A stretch of DNA of 6,964 bases, taken from the NCBI GenBank assembly GCA_012797915.1, contig JAAZOE010000106.1, positions 1-6,964 on the forward strand, in the 5' to 3' direction. Within the stretch, counting starts at the first letter, position 1, and the number at the start of each line of letters is the position of its first letter. Source of the DNA: Candidatus Zixiibacteriota bacterium (GTDB taxonomy: Bacteria > Zixibacteria > MSB-5A5 > GN15 > JAAZOE01). The translations under genes and the position numbers were made by a program. The notes under the pieces were generated by a model. The model saw only the letters and a program-made list of their open reading frames with translations, had not been told where the DNA came from and ran no database searches. Below, piece by piece: positions 1-6,313 of this stretch.

Positions 1-1605
1 GATTCGTTCGTGGTCGACACGGCCCGCAACCGGATGACGATCTACATCGAGATGTATGAAGGGCCGCGATACTATTTCGGGACGACGACCTTCACCGGCA
101 ACAGCCTGATCTCCTCGGACAAGCTGCACCGGGCGCTGAAATACACCCCCGGCGCGGTATTCAACCAGGAAAAATACGAAGAGTCGATGCAGGAATTGTA
201 CGGGGCGTATCAGGAGGAAGGCTACCTGCGCGCCCGGATCATGGACACCCGCCAGACGCGGGATTCCACGATCGATTTTGCCTATGATATCGTCGAGGGA
301 CTGCCGTCGCAGATCCGCCTGGTCGAAATCAGCGGCAACACCAAGACCAAGGACAAGGTCATCCGGCGGGAGATGATCGTCCGTCCGGGGCAGACCTTCC
401 GGCGGTCATACCTGATGCGGTCGCTGCGCGACGTCATGCAGCTGAACTTTTTCGGCAATGTCGTTCCGGACGTGCGCGACCTGCCCTCCGGCGACGTCGA
501 TCTCATCATCAAGGTGGAGGAGAAAACCACCGGGCAGGTATCGGCCGGGGCCGGGTACTCGGGCCAGGACAAGCTGGTCGGCAACCTGGGTCTGGGGATC
601 CCCAATTTCCGGGGCATGGGGCAGAGTTTCAACATCAGCGTCGATTTCGGCTCCCGCCGCAATTCGGTCTCGCTGGGTTTCACCGAGCCCTGGTTTTTCG
701 GCACGCCGACGCTGGTGGGATCGGAAATCTACAGCTTGAACCGGGTCTGGTACAGCGATTTCACCGAGGGGCGGCGCGGCGGGGCGCTACGGCTGGGCCG
801 GCGACTGCGATGGCCGGATACCTACAGCCGGATTTACTGGCGGTACCGTCTGGAAGACGTTCGGTATTATGATTTCTCCGACGATTATCGCCTGCAAAGC
901 GGCGATTCCATCATTGTCAACAACGACGGTTCCACGTCCTATATCCCCTATTCGAGCTCGCTTTTGACCTATGGCGAGCGGTGGATGCGAACGTCGGCGA
1001 TGTCGCTGACGCTGGAACGGGACAGCCGGGACCTGCCGATGTTCGCCACCTCCGGAGCTCGGGTGGCCTATACCGGCGAACTGGCCGGCGGCATCCTGGG
1101 CGGCAGTTGGAAGTACTACAAACATCTGGCGACCGCCGACAGATACATTCCTCTCAAGGGCGGTTTGGCTCTGGTGGGACGGGCGAAGTTCGGCTATATC
1201 AGCGCCAATAAGAATGCAGACATTCCCTACGCGGAGCGGTTCGCCCCGGGCGGCGTGGATTACGACGGCACGGTCCGCGGGTATCCGGACGCCTCGCTCT
1301 CCCCGCGCAGCGTCAACAACACCTACCTGGGGGGCATGGCCGAGGTGGTCTACAACCTGGAACTCCAGGTTCCGGTGATGAAAAATCAGATGTACCTGCT
1401 GGCCTTCGCCGATGCCGGGCGGGCCTGGCAGAGCAAGCGGGAAATCAAGCTGTTTTCCGGCCTGTATCGCGGCGTCGGCGTCGGTTTCCGCATGGTGGTG
1501 CCGGGCGTCGGGGTTATCGGTTTCGATTTCGGCAACGCCCTCGACCAGGCACCGGGCGAAAAGAAAGGCTGGCGGGCGCATTTCCAGGTTTCGCAGGGCG
1601 GTTGA
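1..1605 (+). CDS. bamA: BamA, outer-membrane protein assembly factor (3' part; start lies off the left edge)
   Basis: This is the C-terminal 534 residues of BamA, the Omp85-family barrel that folds and inserts beta-barrel proteins into the outer membrane. The frame is open from base 1, so the GTG at 10 is only an internal valine. In window numbering (codon 1 at base 1), residues 1-21 end one POTRA domain, about 22-100 form a second (it closes with IVEG) and about 101-178 form the last, barrel-proximal POTRA (SGNTKTKDKVIRREM, closing VKVEE-like as IKVEEKTTG). The beta-barrel fills the rest. Diagnostic barrel motifs are FTEPW at bases 679-693 and the loop-6 VRGY at 1273-1284, which is essential in Omp85 proteins. 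The C-terminus reads GWRAHFQVSQGG: the usual final aromatic residue is absent (see findings). ompH starts 44 nt downstream and is followed by lpxD, the classical bamA-skp-lpxD order. The number of N-terminal POTRA domains and any signal peptide cannot be seen. Confidence 0.97.
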   Translation, partial: DSFVVDTARNRMTIYIEMYEGPRYYFGTTTFTGNSLISSDKLHRALKYTPGAVFNQEKYEESMQELYGAYQEEGYLRARIMDTRQTRDSTIDFAYDIVEGLPSQIRLVEISGNTKTKDKVIRREMIVRPGQTFRRSYLMRSLRDVMQLNFFGNVVPDVRDLPSGDVDLIIKVEEKTTGQVSAGAGYSGQDKLVGNLGLGIPNFRGMGQSFNISVDFGSRRNSVSLGFTEPWFFGTPTLVGSEIYSLNRVWYSDFTEGRRGGALRLGRRLRWPDTYSRIYWRYRLEDVRYYDFSDDYRLQSGDSIIVNNDGSTSYIPYSSSLLTYGERWMRTSAMSLTLERDSRDLPMFATSGARVAYTGELAGGILGGSWKYYKHLATADRYIPLKGGLALVGRAKFGYISANKNADIPYAERFAPGGVDYDGTVRGYPDASLSPRSVNNTYLGGMAEVVYNLELQVPVMKNQMYLLAFADAGRAWQSKREIKLFSGLYRGVGVGFRMVVPGVGVIGFDFGNALDQAPGEKKGWRAHFQVSQGG

Positions 1606-1637
1606 GCATGAAACTACGGATGCAAAGCATAGCAGAG

Positions 1638-1643
1638 AAGGAG
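1638..1643 (+). promoter_or_regulatory. Ribosome binding site that fixes the ompH start
   Basis: AAGGAG lies 6 nt before the ATG at 1650. The in-frame ATG at 1608 and TTG at 1602 have no comparable site and would put extra residues in front of a well-formed signal peptide, so 1650 is preferred. Confidence 0.8.
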
Positions 1644-1649
1644 AAACCA

Positions 1650-2168
1650 ATGGAGAAACTGTTGAAGTCCGGAATCGCGGTCATCATACTGGCGCTGGTA
1701 TGCGCCGGTCCGGCCGTCGCCCAGAAGCTGGGGTATATCGATTCCGAGAAAATCCAGACGAATTACAAAGAGTGGAGCACGGCCCAGACGCAGTTCAACA
1801 CCGAGATGAAAGCCTGGGAGGACGAGGCCGCCAAGATGGACCAGGAATTGAAAGACCTGATCGCCGAATACGACAAGCAGCGGTTGATTCTGTCGGCGGA
1901 GAAGAAAGCCGAGCGGGAAGCGGCCATCAACGCCAAGCAGGAAGCCCTGGCGTCGTTCACCAAGGAAATCTCGGCTCCCGGCGGCAAGGCCGAACAGCGG
2001 ATGCAGGCGTTGTCGAAGCCGCTGTACGAAAAAATCCAGGCGGCGATCGAACAAGTGGCCATCGAAGGCAACTACGATTTCATCTTCAACTCGGCCGGTC
2101 TGGCCTACGCCAAGAAAGACCTCGACGTGACCGACAAGGTCATCGAGAAGCTGGAAAGCGGCGAATAA
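1650..2168 (+). CDS. ompH: OmpH/Skp-family periplasmic chaperone
   Basis: This 172-residue protein matches the OmpH/Skp family, whose trimers grip unfolded outer-membrane proteins in the periplasm and hand them to BamA. Residues 1-24 form a Sec signal peptide (MEKLLK, a hydrophobic core, then AVA before Q25). Cys18 lies in the core but lacks a small residue at -1, so this is not a convincing lipobox. Mature residues start KLGYIDSEKI, the family's usual first strand. About residues 45-110 are rich in Glu, Lys, Ala and Gln and form the long coiled-coil tentacle. The C-terminal part (EKIQAAIEQVA, then YDFIFN and DLDVTDKVIEKL) is the conserved strand-and-helix body. Overall length is normal for the family. 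The start is chosen from the strong Shine-Dalgarno site. It sits between bamA and lpxD, which supports the assignment. I am sure of the family; the symbol skp would serve equally well. Confidence 0.94.
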   Translation: MEKLLKSGIAVIILALVCAGPAVAQKLGYIDSEKIQTNYKEWSTAQTQFNTEMKAWEDEAAKMDQELKDLIAEYDKQRLILSAEKKAEREAAINAKQEALASFTKEISAPGGKAEQRMQALSKPLYEKIQAAIEQVAIEGNYDFIFNSAGLAYAKKDLDVTDKVIEKLESGE

Positions 2169-2172
2169 GCCC

Positions 2173-3198
2173 GTGCCGTGCACCGTCGCACAACTGGCGG
2201 AGCTGGTCGGCGCGGAATTCCGCGGACGGGGCGATGTCGTAATCGAATCGGCCGCCCCGATCGAAACCGCCCAACCGGGACAAATATCGTTTGTATCCAA
2301 TCCGACCTATAAAAAATATCTCGCCACGACCGAGGCCTCCGCGCTGGTGGTCTCTCCCGGCCTCGAGGTCACCCGTTGCAGCGTCATCGTCGGCCCGAAC
2401 CCGTACCTGCTGTTCTCGAAAATCATCGACATCCTCTACCCTCTCCCCTATGAACGGCGGTGGGATATTCATCCCACGGCGGTGGTGGCGGCCTCGGCCC
2501 ACCTGCCCGCCCGAATCCATCTCGGTCCGCAGGTGGTGATCGAGGACAACGTCCGTATCGGTGAGGAAACGGTCATCGAGGCGGGGGCGTTCATCGGCCA
2601 GGGAACGGTCATTGGTTCGGCCTGCCAGATCGGACCGAACGCGGTCATCCGATACGGCTGCAAAATCGGCAATCGGGTGGTAATCTACGCCGGGACGGTG
2701 ATCGGATCGGACGGCTTTGGGTTCGCTCCGACCGCAGCCGGAGAGGAGTATAAAAAGATCCGACAGGTCGGGTGGGTGGAGATCGAGGACAACGTCGAGA
2801 TCGGCGCCAATGTGACTATTGATCGGGGGGCGCTGGGGCCGACGGTGATCGAACGCGGGGTCAAGATCGACAACCTGGTCATGATTGCCCACAACGTCCG
2901 GGTCGGAGCCAATTCCATCATTGTCGCCCAAGCCGGCATTTCCGGCTCGACCAAGCTCGGCCGGTCGGTCGTTTTGGCCGGTCAGGCGGGATTGGCGGGG
3001 CATCTGGCCATTGGCGATGGCGCAGTCATCGGGGCCCAGGCCGGCGTTTCCAAATCATTGGACGGCGGTCAGGTGTATACCGGTTATCCGGCGCGGCCGC
3101 TCATGGAACAACGACGCATCGACGCGGCGTTGAGTCAGTTGCCGGAACTGCTGAAACGGATGGCGGAACTGGAGCGTCGAACGGAGCGGAAGGATTAG
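2173..3198 (+). CDS. lpxD: LpxD, UDP-3-O-(3-hydroxyacyl)glucosamine N-acyltransferase
   Basis: LpxD transfers a 3-hydroxyacyl chain from acyl-ACP to the 2-amino group of UDP-3-O-acylglucosamine, the third step of lipid A synthesis in the cytoplasm. The protein is 341 residues, the same length as the E. coli enzyme. Residues 1 to about 95 are the N-terminal uridine-binding domain (AQPGQISFVSNPTYKKYL). About 100-300 are left-handed beta-helix hexapeptide repeats, visible as periodic I/V-G-x-x-x-x/V. The signature GSDGFGFAP and TIDRGAL are present, followed by IDNLVMIAHNV with the catalytic histidine at about residue 240. The charged C-terminal helix (ELLKRMAELERR) closes the fold. The start is GTG at 2173, 4 nt after the ompH stop, with no clear Shine-Dalgarno, so translation probably depends on coupling to ompH. 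The ATG-less start agrees with the homologous N-terminus. The gene is last before a terminator. Confidence 0.97.
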   Translation: MPCTVAQLAELVGAEFRGRGDVVIESAAPIETAQPGQISFVSNPTYKKYLATTEASALVVSPGLEVTRCSVIVGPNPYLLFSKIIDILYPLPYERRWDIHPTAVVAASAHLPARIHLGPQVVIEDNVRIGEETVIEAGAFIGQGTVIGSACQIGPNAVIRYGCKIGNRVVIYAGTVIGSDGFGFAPTAAGEEYKKIRQVGWVEIEDNVEIGANVTIDRGALGPTVIERGVKIDNLVMIAHNVRVGANSIIVAQAGISGSTKLGRSVVLAGQAGLAGHLAIGDGAVIGAQAGVSKSLDGGQVYTGYPARPLMEQRRIDAALSQLPELLKRMAELERRTERKD

Positions 3199-3240
3199 CC
3201 GGGCCTCGGGCACAACGGATGCCGCAAGAATGAGTTTGAC

Positions 3241-3279
3241 AACGCCGGCGGGGCGCCATCCCTGCCGGCGTTTTCATTT
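3241..3279 (+). terminator. Intrinsic terminator after lpxD
   Basis: A perfect 9-bp stem (AACGCCGGC at 3241-3249 with GCCGGCGTT at 3264-3272) extends inward by a G-U pair and three G-C pairs (3250-3253 with 3260-3263), leaving a 6-nt loop at 3254-3259. A T-rich tail, TTTTCATTT, follows on the + strand. This ends the bamA-ompH-lpxD transcript 43 nt after the lpxD stop. Read on the minus strand the same hairpin lies just past ssb but has no T-tract after it, so it would be at best a weak stop for ssb. Confidence 0.88.
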
Positions 3280-3299
3280 GATTTCAAGTTTCCTGTCGG

Positions 3300-3728
3300 T
3301 TAGAACGGGAGATCGTCGTCTTCGCCGGCCAGGTCGGTTGGCGGAGCCGGCGGCGGTTCGGAAGCGCCCCCCTCGCCGCCGGACGCGCCCGCTCCGGGGC
3401 GGCCGCCCAGAAGCTGCATGCGCTGCCCGATAATCTCGGTGACGTACCGCTTGACGCCGTCCTTGTCTTCATAGTTGCGGGTTTGGATGCGCCCTTCGAT
3501 ATAGACGGAACTTCCCTTGCGCAGATACTCCTTGGCGATTTCCGCCTGCCGCTCCCATAAGATGATGCGATGCCAGTCGGTCCGCTCCTGCATCTGTCCG
3601 TCTTTGCCTTTCCACTTGTCGGTGGTGGCGATATTGAAGGAAGCCACCGCGGCTCCCGACGGGGTATACCGCAGTTCCGGATCCGCCCCCAGATTGCCGA
3701 TAAGGATTGCCTTGTTGACCGATGCCAT
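3300..3728 (-). CDS. ssb: Single-stranded DNA-binding protein
   Basis: SSB coats single-stranded DNA as a tetramer in replication, repair and recombination, and recruits partners through its C-terminal tip. The protein has 142 residues. The OB fold spans about 1-107: it opens MASVNKAILIGNLGADPE, the family hallmark, followed by RYTPSGAAVASFNIAT and the DNA-stacking aromatics W39, W52 and W58, with VYIEGRIQTRNYEDKDG in the second half. A flexible Gly/Ala/Pro-rich linker (about 108-132) leads to the acidic tail EDDDLPF, the standard protein-interaction tip. The ATG at 3728 has a GGAGG site 6 nt upstream. The gene stands alone, convergent with lpxD and divergent from nadE, rather than next to rpsF-rpsR as in many bacteria. 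Confidence 0.97.
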   Translation of the reverse strand: MASVNKAILIGNLGADPELRYTPSGAAVASFNIATTDKWKGKDGQMQERTDWHRIILWERQAEIAKEYLRKGSSVYIEGRIQTRNYEDKDGVKRYVTEIIGQRMQLLGGRPGAGASGGEGGASEPPPAPPTDLAGEDDDLPF

Positions 3729-3734
3729 ATGTGC

Positions 3735-3739
3735 CCTCC
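3735..3739 (-). promoter_or_regulatory. Ribosome binding site of ssb
   Basis: On the minus strand GGAGG lies 6 nt upstream of the ATG at 3728-3726. It confirms the ssb start, which also matches the expected MASVNK N-terminus. Confidence 0.8.
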
Positions 3740-3754
3740 GTGCTTTTGACAGAG

Positions 3755-3783
3755 AATATAGCCGCCGATCTCGCGCTTGTCAA
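3755..3783 (-). promoter_or_regulatory. Sigma-70-type promoter of ssb
   Basis: On the minus strand a perfect TTGACA -35 box (3783-3778) is separated by exactly 17 nt from a TATATT -10 box (3760-3755; five of six consensus bases). Transcription would start near 3748, giving a leader of about 20 nt that just includes the ribosome binding site. The near-consensus match predicts strong constitutive expression, as expected for ssb. Confidence 0.78.
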
Positions 3784-3815
3784 CCGAGCCCGTCTCTCTT
3801 TGTATCACAAATTGA

Positions 3816-3843
3816 TTGCCCGTCGTCGTAAAACGGGTATATT
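3816..3843 (+). promoter_or_regulatory. Candidate promoter of the nadE-rsmI-pap2-lgt operon
   Basis: TATATT at 3838-3843 is a good -10 box (five of six). The best -35 partner is TTGCCC at 3816-3821 (four of six) with a 16-nt spacer; TTGATT at 3812 would need 20 nt. Transcription would start near 3850, leaving only about 15 nt before the nadE ATG, which includes the weak ribosome site AAGGGA. It is weaker and less certain than the divergent ssb promoter. Confidence 0.42.
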
Positions 3844-3864
3844 TGGTGACAAAAAGGGACACCG

Positions 3865-4671
3865 ATGAATAGAGTCTCAGACGTTACCCTGGCGAGGGAT
3901 CGCCTGGTGGAGTTCATCCGGGGCGTCATCGACCGTAGCGGCCTCCCCCTGCTGGTGGTCGGCCTTTCCGGCGGCGTCGATTCGGCGCTGGCCGCGGCAC
4001 TGGGCGTCCGGGCGGCCGGTCCGGACAAGGTCCTCGGACTGATCATGCCGTACCGCAGTTCTTCTCCGATATCGGAACAGCATGCAGTCGAGATGGCCGC
4101 GGCATTCGGGTTCCGCACCGAGCGGATCGATATTTCCCCCATGGTTGACGCCTATTTCGGAAACGCCGAAGTGTCGGCGGTCCGACGGGGCAACAAAATG
4201 GCGCGGGAACGGATGTCGCTGTTGTTCGATGTCGCCGCCCGGGAAAACGGCCTGGTGCTGGGAACATCGAACAAGACGGAAACCTGTCTGGGATACGCCA
4301 CCTGGTACGGCGATGCCGCCAGTTCGCTGAATCCGCTGGGCGGGTTGTACAAGCGCGAAGTGTGGGCCCTGGCCGAGTTGCTGGGAGTTCCCAAACAGAT
4401 CATCGACAAGGCCCCCTCGGCCGATCTGTGGCCGGGGCAGACCGATGAAGGGGAATTGGGGATCACCTACGAGGCGGCCGATCGCGTGTTGCCATTGATA
4501 ATCGAAGACGGGGAGCGGTCGATGGCGCGCCTGACATCGGCCACCGGGGTTGAGGAAAATATCATTCGGTCAATCGCGGCCCGGGTGAATCGGTTTGCCT
4601 TCAAGCGGGCGTTGCCCGTGGTCGACCTGTTGGGCGGCAACCCGATTCCGGAACGGGTGGAGTTGGTTTAG
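3865..4671 (+). CDS. nadE: NH3-dependent NAD+ synthetase
   Basis: NadE makes NAD+ from deamido-NAD+, ATP and ammonia, the last step of NAD biosynthesis, in the cytoplasm. The protein has 268 residues, the size of the ammonia-using form; the N-terminal nitrilase-like glutaminase domain of the long form is absent. The PP-loop SGGVDS is at residues 35-40. GTSNKTE at 133-139, GDAASSLNPLGGLYK from 149, and KAPSADL at 182-188 followed by GQTDEGELG from 191 are the conserved ATP- and substrate-binding segments. The GDAASSLNP stretch differs slightly from the more usual GDGxxxxNP form but keeps the Gly-Asp and Asn-Pro. The ATG at 3865 has a modest AAGGGA site 5 nt upstream. It is first in an operon, 6 nt before rsmI. 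The ammonia donor, if any, is not in the window. Confidence 0.95.
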   Translation: MNRVSDVTLARDRLVEFIRGVIDRSGLPLLVVGLSGGVDSALAAALGVRAAGPDKVLGLIMPYRSSSPISEQHAVEMAAAFGFRTERIDISPMVDAYFGNAEVSAVRRGNKMARERMSLLFDVAARENGLVLGTSNKTETCLGYATWYGDAASSLNPLGGLYKREVWALAELLGVPKQIIDKAPSADLWPGQTDEGELGITYEAADRVLPLIIEDGERSMARLTSATGVEENIIRSIAARVNRFAFKRALPVVDLLGGNPIPERVELV

Positions 4672-4677
4672 AGGCGG

Positions 4678-5376
4678 ATGGGAATGGAAAAACCGGGAAG
4701 ACTGTACCTGGTCCCGACGCCGATTGGCAATCTGCAGGATATCACCCTGCGGGCGCTGACGGTTCTCAAGGAGGCCGACCTGATCGCCTGCGAGGACACC
4801 CGTCACACCGGGCGACTTCTGGCTCATTTCGGTCTGGAGAAACGCAAGATCAGTTATTTCGAGCATAATGAAGCGGCGCGCACGCCGCAGATTCTGGCGG
4901 AACTGGAGGCGGGTAAAAGCGTGGCCGTCGTGTCCGATGGCGGCAGTCCGGGCCTGTCCGATCCGGCCTACCGGGTGGTGACGGCAGCGATCGAACGGGG
5001 TCTGACCGTTGAAGCCCTTCCCGGCCCGACGGCGGTCATCCCCGCCCTGACGGCCTCCGGTCTGCCGACCGATCGGTTCTTTTTCGAGGGATTCCTTCCG
5101 GTCAAACCGGGCCGGCGGCGGAACCGGTTGGAACGGCTGCGCCGGTATCCGCACACGATCGTGCTGTACGAATCGGTGCATCGCATCCGGAAGACGATGG
5201 CCGACATCGTCGAGCTGTTCGGTGATCGGCCGGTCTGCGTGGCCCGGGAGCTGAGCAAGATTCATGAGGAGTACCTGCGGGGGGCGGCCGCCGACGTTGC
5301 CGCCCGGCTCGGCGAGTCCACGCCGCGGGGGGAATTCGTCATCGTCATCGCCGGAGACTCCGATGCCGAAGAGTAA
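4678..5376 (+). CDS. rsmI: RsmI, 16S rRNA (cytidine-1402-2'-O)-methyltransferase
   Basis: RsmI uses S-adenosylmethionine to 2'-O-methylate C1402 of 16S rRNA in the ribosomal decoding centre. The protein has 232 residues with the tetrapyrrole-methylase (SAM MT class III) fold. Near the N-terminus is the hallmark LYLVPTPIGNLQDITLRAL, then ACEDTRHTGRLL. The SAM-binding loop reads SDGGSPGLSDPAY at 86-98, where most relatives have SDAGTPxxSDPG. LPGPTAVIPAL, SGLPTDRFFFEGFLP and the later ARELSKIHEE complete the family pattern. It ends soon after the last strand (GEFVIVIAG), so it lacks the extra C-terminal helical domain of the 286-residue E. coli enzyme. The start is ATG 4678 or the in-frame ATG 4684: GAGG at 4671-4674, overlapping the nadE stop, lies 3 or 9 nt away respectively. 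It overlaps the next gene by 14 nt. Confidence 0.95.
   Translation: MGMEKPGRLYLVPTPIGNLQDITLRALTVLKEADLIACEDTRHTGRLLAHFGLEKRKISYFEHNEAARTPQILAELEAGKSVAVVSDGGSPGLSDPAYRVVTAAIERGLTVEALPGPTAVIPALTASGLPTDRFFFEGFLPVKPGRRRNRLERLRRYPHTIVLYESVHRIRKTMADIVELFGDRPVCVARELSKIHEEYLRGAAADVAARLGESTPRGEFVIVIAGDSDAEE
5353..5356 (+). promoter_or_regulatory. Ribosome binding site that fixes the PAP2-like gene start
   Basis: GGAG inside the end of rsmI lies 6 nt before ATG 5363. This supports starting the PAP2-like protein here, overlapping rsmI by 14 nt, instead of at upstream in-frame codons, which would add a Pro/Ser/Arg-rich stretch that is only rsmI read in another frame. Confidence 0.7.
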
Positions 5377-6313
5377 ACCGCATCTTTTCGAATCCTTCTT
5401 CGCCCGCATGCTGCCGTTCGATCATCTGACGATCCTCTATTGCTGGATCATCATCATTCTGACGATCAATTTCGGACGGCCGCTCGCCCGGTACGGCGAC
5501 ATCCTGATCGTGCACGCGGCCGCCATCGTCGGCGTCATTCTCCTGGTTCGCTTCATTTCCCCGGCCGCTAATTCGCTGGCCCGTTTCCTGCGCTTGTTGT
5601 ATCCGGTGATCATGATGTTGTTTTTCTATCAGGCCTGCGCCAAGATGGTCCATTTCCTCTTTCCCGATTTCTTCGATCATCAGGTGGTGGCGCTGGAAAG
5701 CATCCTGTGGGGCGGAGATCTGTCGCTGTGGCTGGACGGCCGCTCCGGCGTGGTGGTGACCGAAATTTTGTCCGCCGGGTATTTTTCCTATTATTTCCTC
5801 ATTCCCGCTCTGGCCATCGTGCTCTTCCTTCACGGCCGAACCGACGATATCAAACGATTTATGACCGCCACCTGCCTGACCTTTTTCGTATCCTATCTGT
5901 CCTTTATCGCCTATCCGGTCGAAGGCCCCCGGTTTTATTTCGCCGGACAGTATGCGACCGACCTGGTCGGCCCGATCTTTCGCCCGCTGGTCACCATGGT
6001 GATCGACCGGGGAGCGATCCATGGCGGGGCGATGCCGTCGTCGCACGTCGCCGAGGCGTTGGTGGTGTTGATTTTCGCCCTGCGGGCCTACGGCCGCAAG
6101 GCGTTCTTCCTGATCCCGGTCGTCATCGCCCTGGCGCTGGGGACGGTGCAGGGACGATTCCATTATATTACCGACGTCGTGGTTGGCGCCGCCATCGGAG
6201 CCCTGGCAGCCTGGGCGGCCGTCAGTTGGTACCCTTCCGAAAAAGAACCCGCCTCGGACGAGGAGGTTTGGGAAAGGATCACGGGGAAGCAGTATGTATC
6301 CGACAATCCTTAA
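5363..6313 (+). CDS. PAP2-superfamily membrane protein (AUR1/PAP2_3-like lipid phosphatase or phosphotransferase)
   Basis: This 316-residue integral membrane protein has about eight hydrophobic segments (roughly residues 22-38, 47-65, 76-92, 128-153, 167-184, 228-243, 246-262, 269-290). Three motifs place it in the PAP2 superfamily. YPVEGPR at 184-190 stands where classical members have KxxxxxxRP. AMPSSHV at 223-229 supplies the proton-donating His228. GTVQGRFHYITD at 260-271 supplies the nucleophilic His267 and supporting Asp271. The missing motif-1 lysine and the P-x-x-GPR, PSSH, HYxxD pattern resemble the PAP2_3 group that includes AUR1-type inositolphosphoryl transferases more than PgpB. 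Active sites of this superfamily face the periplasmic side of the inner membrane. Likely substrates are phospholipids or polyprenyl phosphates, but none can be assigned from sequence. Overlaps with rsmI (14 nt) and lgt (20 nt) indicate translational coupling. The acidic C-terminal tail (SEKEPASDEEVWERI) is probably cytosolic. Confidence 0.86.
   Translation: MPKSKPHLFESFFARMLPFDHLTILYCWIIIILTINFGRPLARYGDILIVHAAAIVGVILLVRFISPAANSLARFLRLLYPVIMMLFFYQACAKMVHFLFPDFFDHQVVALESILWGGDLSLWLDGRSGVVVTEILSAGYFSYYFLIPALAIVLFLHGRTDDIKRFMTATCLTFFVSYLSFIAYPVEGPRFYFAGQYATDLVGPIFRPLVTMVIDRGAIHGGAMPSSHVAEALVVLIFALRAYGRKAFFLIPVVIALALGTVQGRFHYITDVVVGAAIGALAAWAAVSWYPSEKEPASDEEVWERITGKQYVSDNP

Noticed and set aside
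1602..1649. Extension of OmpH to the TTG at 1602 or ATG at 1608
   Set aside because: It would place extra residues before a complete signal peptide and lacks a good ribosome site; AAGGAG at 1638-1643 points to 1650.
787..1650. Long minus-strand open frame (287 codons) opposite bamA
   Set aside because: It is antisense to a clearly conserved BamA barrel, has low-complexity composition typical of high-G+C antisense frames, and has no recognisable motif.
2140..3003. Long minus-strand open frame (287 codons) opposite lpxD
   Set aside because: Rich in Asp/Arg/His because it mirrors the hexapeptide repeats of LpxD; no plausible domain and it spans the ompH-lpxD junction.
3746..3751. Perfect TTGACA on the + strand upstream of nadE
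   Set aside because: No acceptable -10 hexamer lies 15-19 nt downstream. It forms a loose inverted pair with the true ssb -35 box but is most likely chance.
5264..5362. Upstream in-frame extension of the PAP2-like protein to base 5264
   Set aside because: The added residues are Pro/Ser/Arg-rich out-of-frame rsmI sequence. ATG 5363 has its own GGAG site and yields a normal N-terminus.
4570..5409. Long minus-strand open frame (279 codons) opposite rsmI
   Set aside because: A compositional shadow of rsmI covering the nadE and PAP2 junctions, with no family features.
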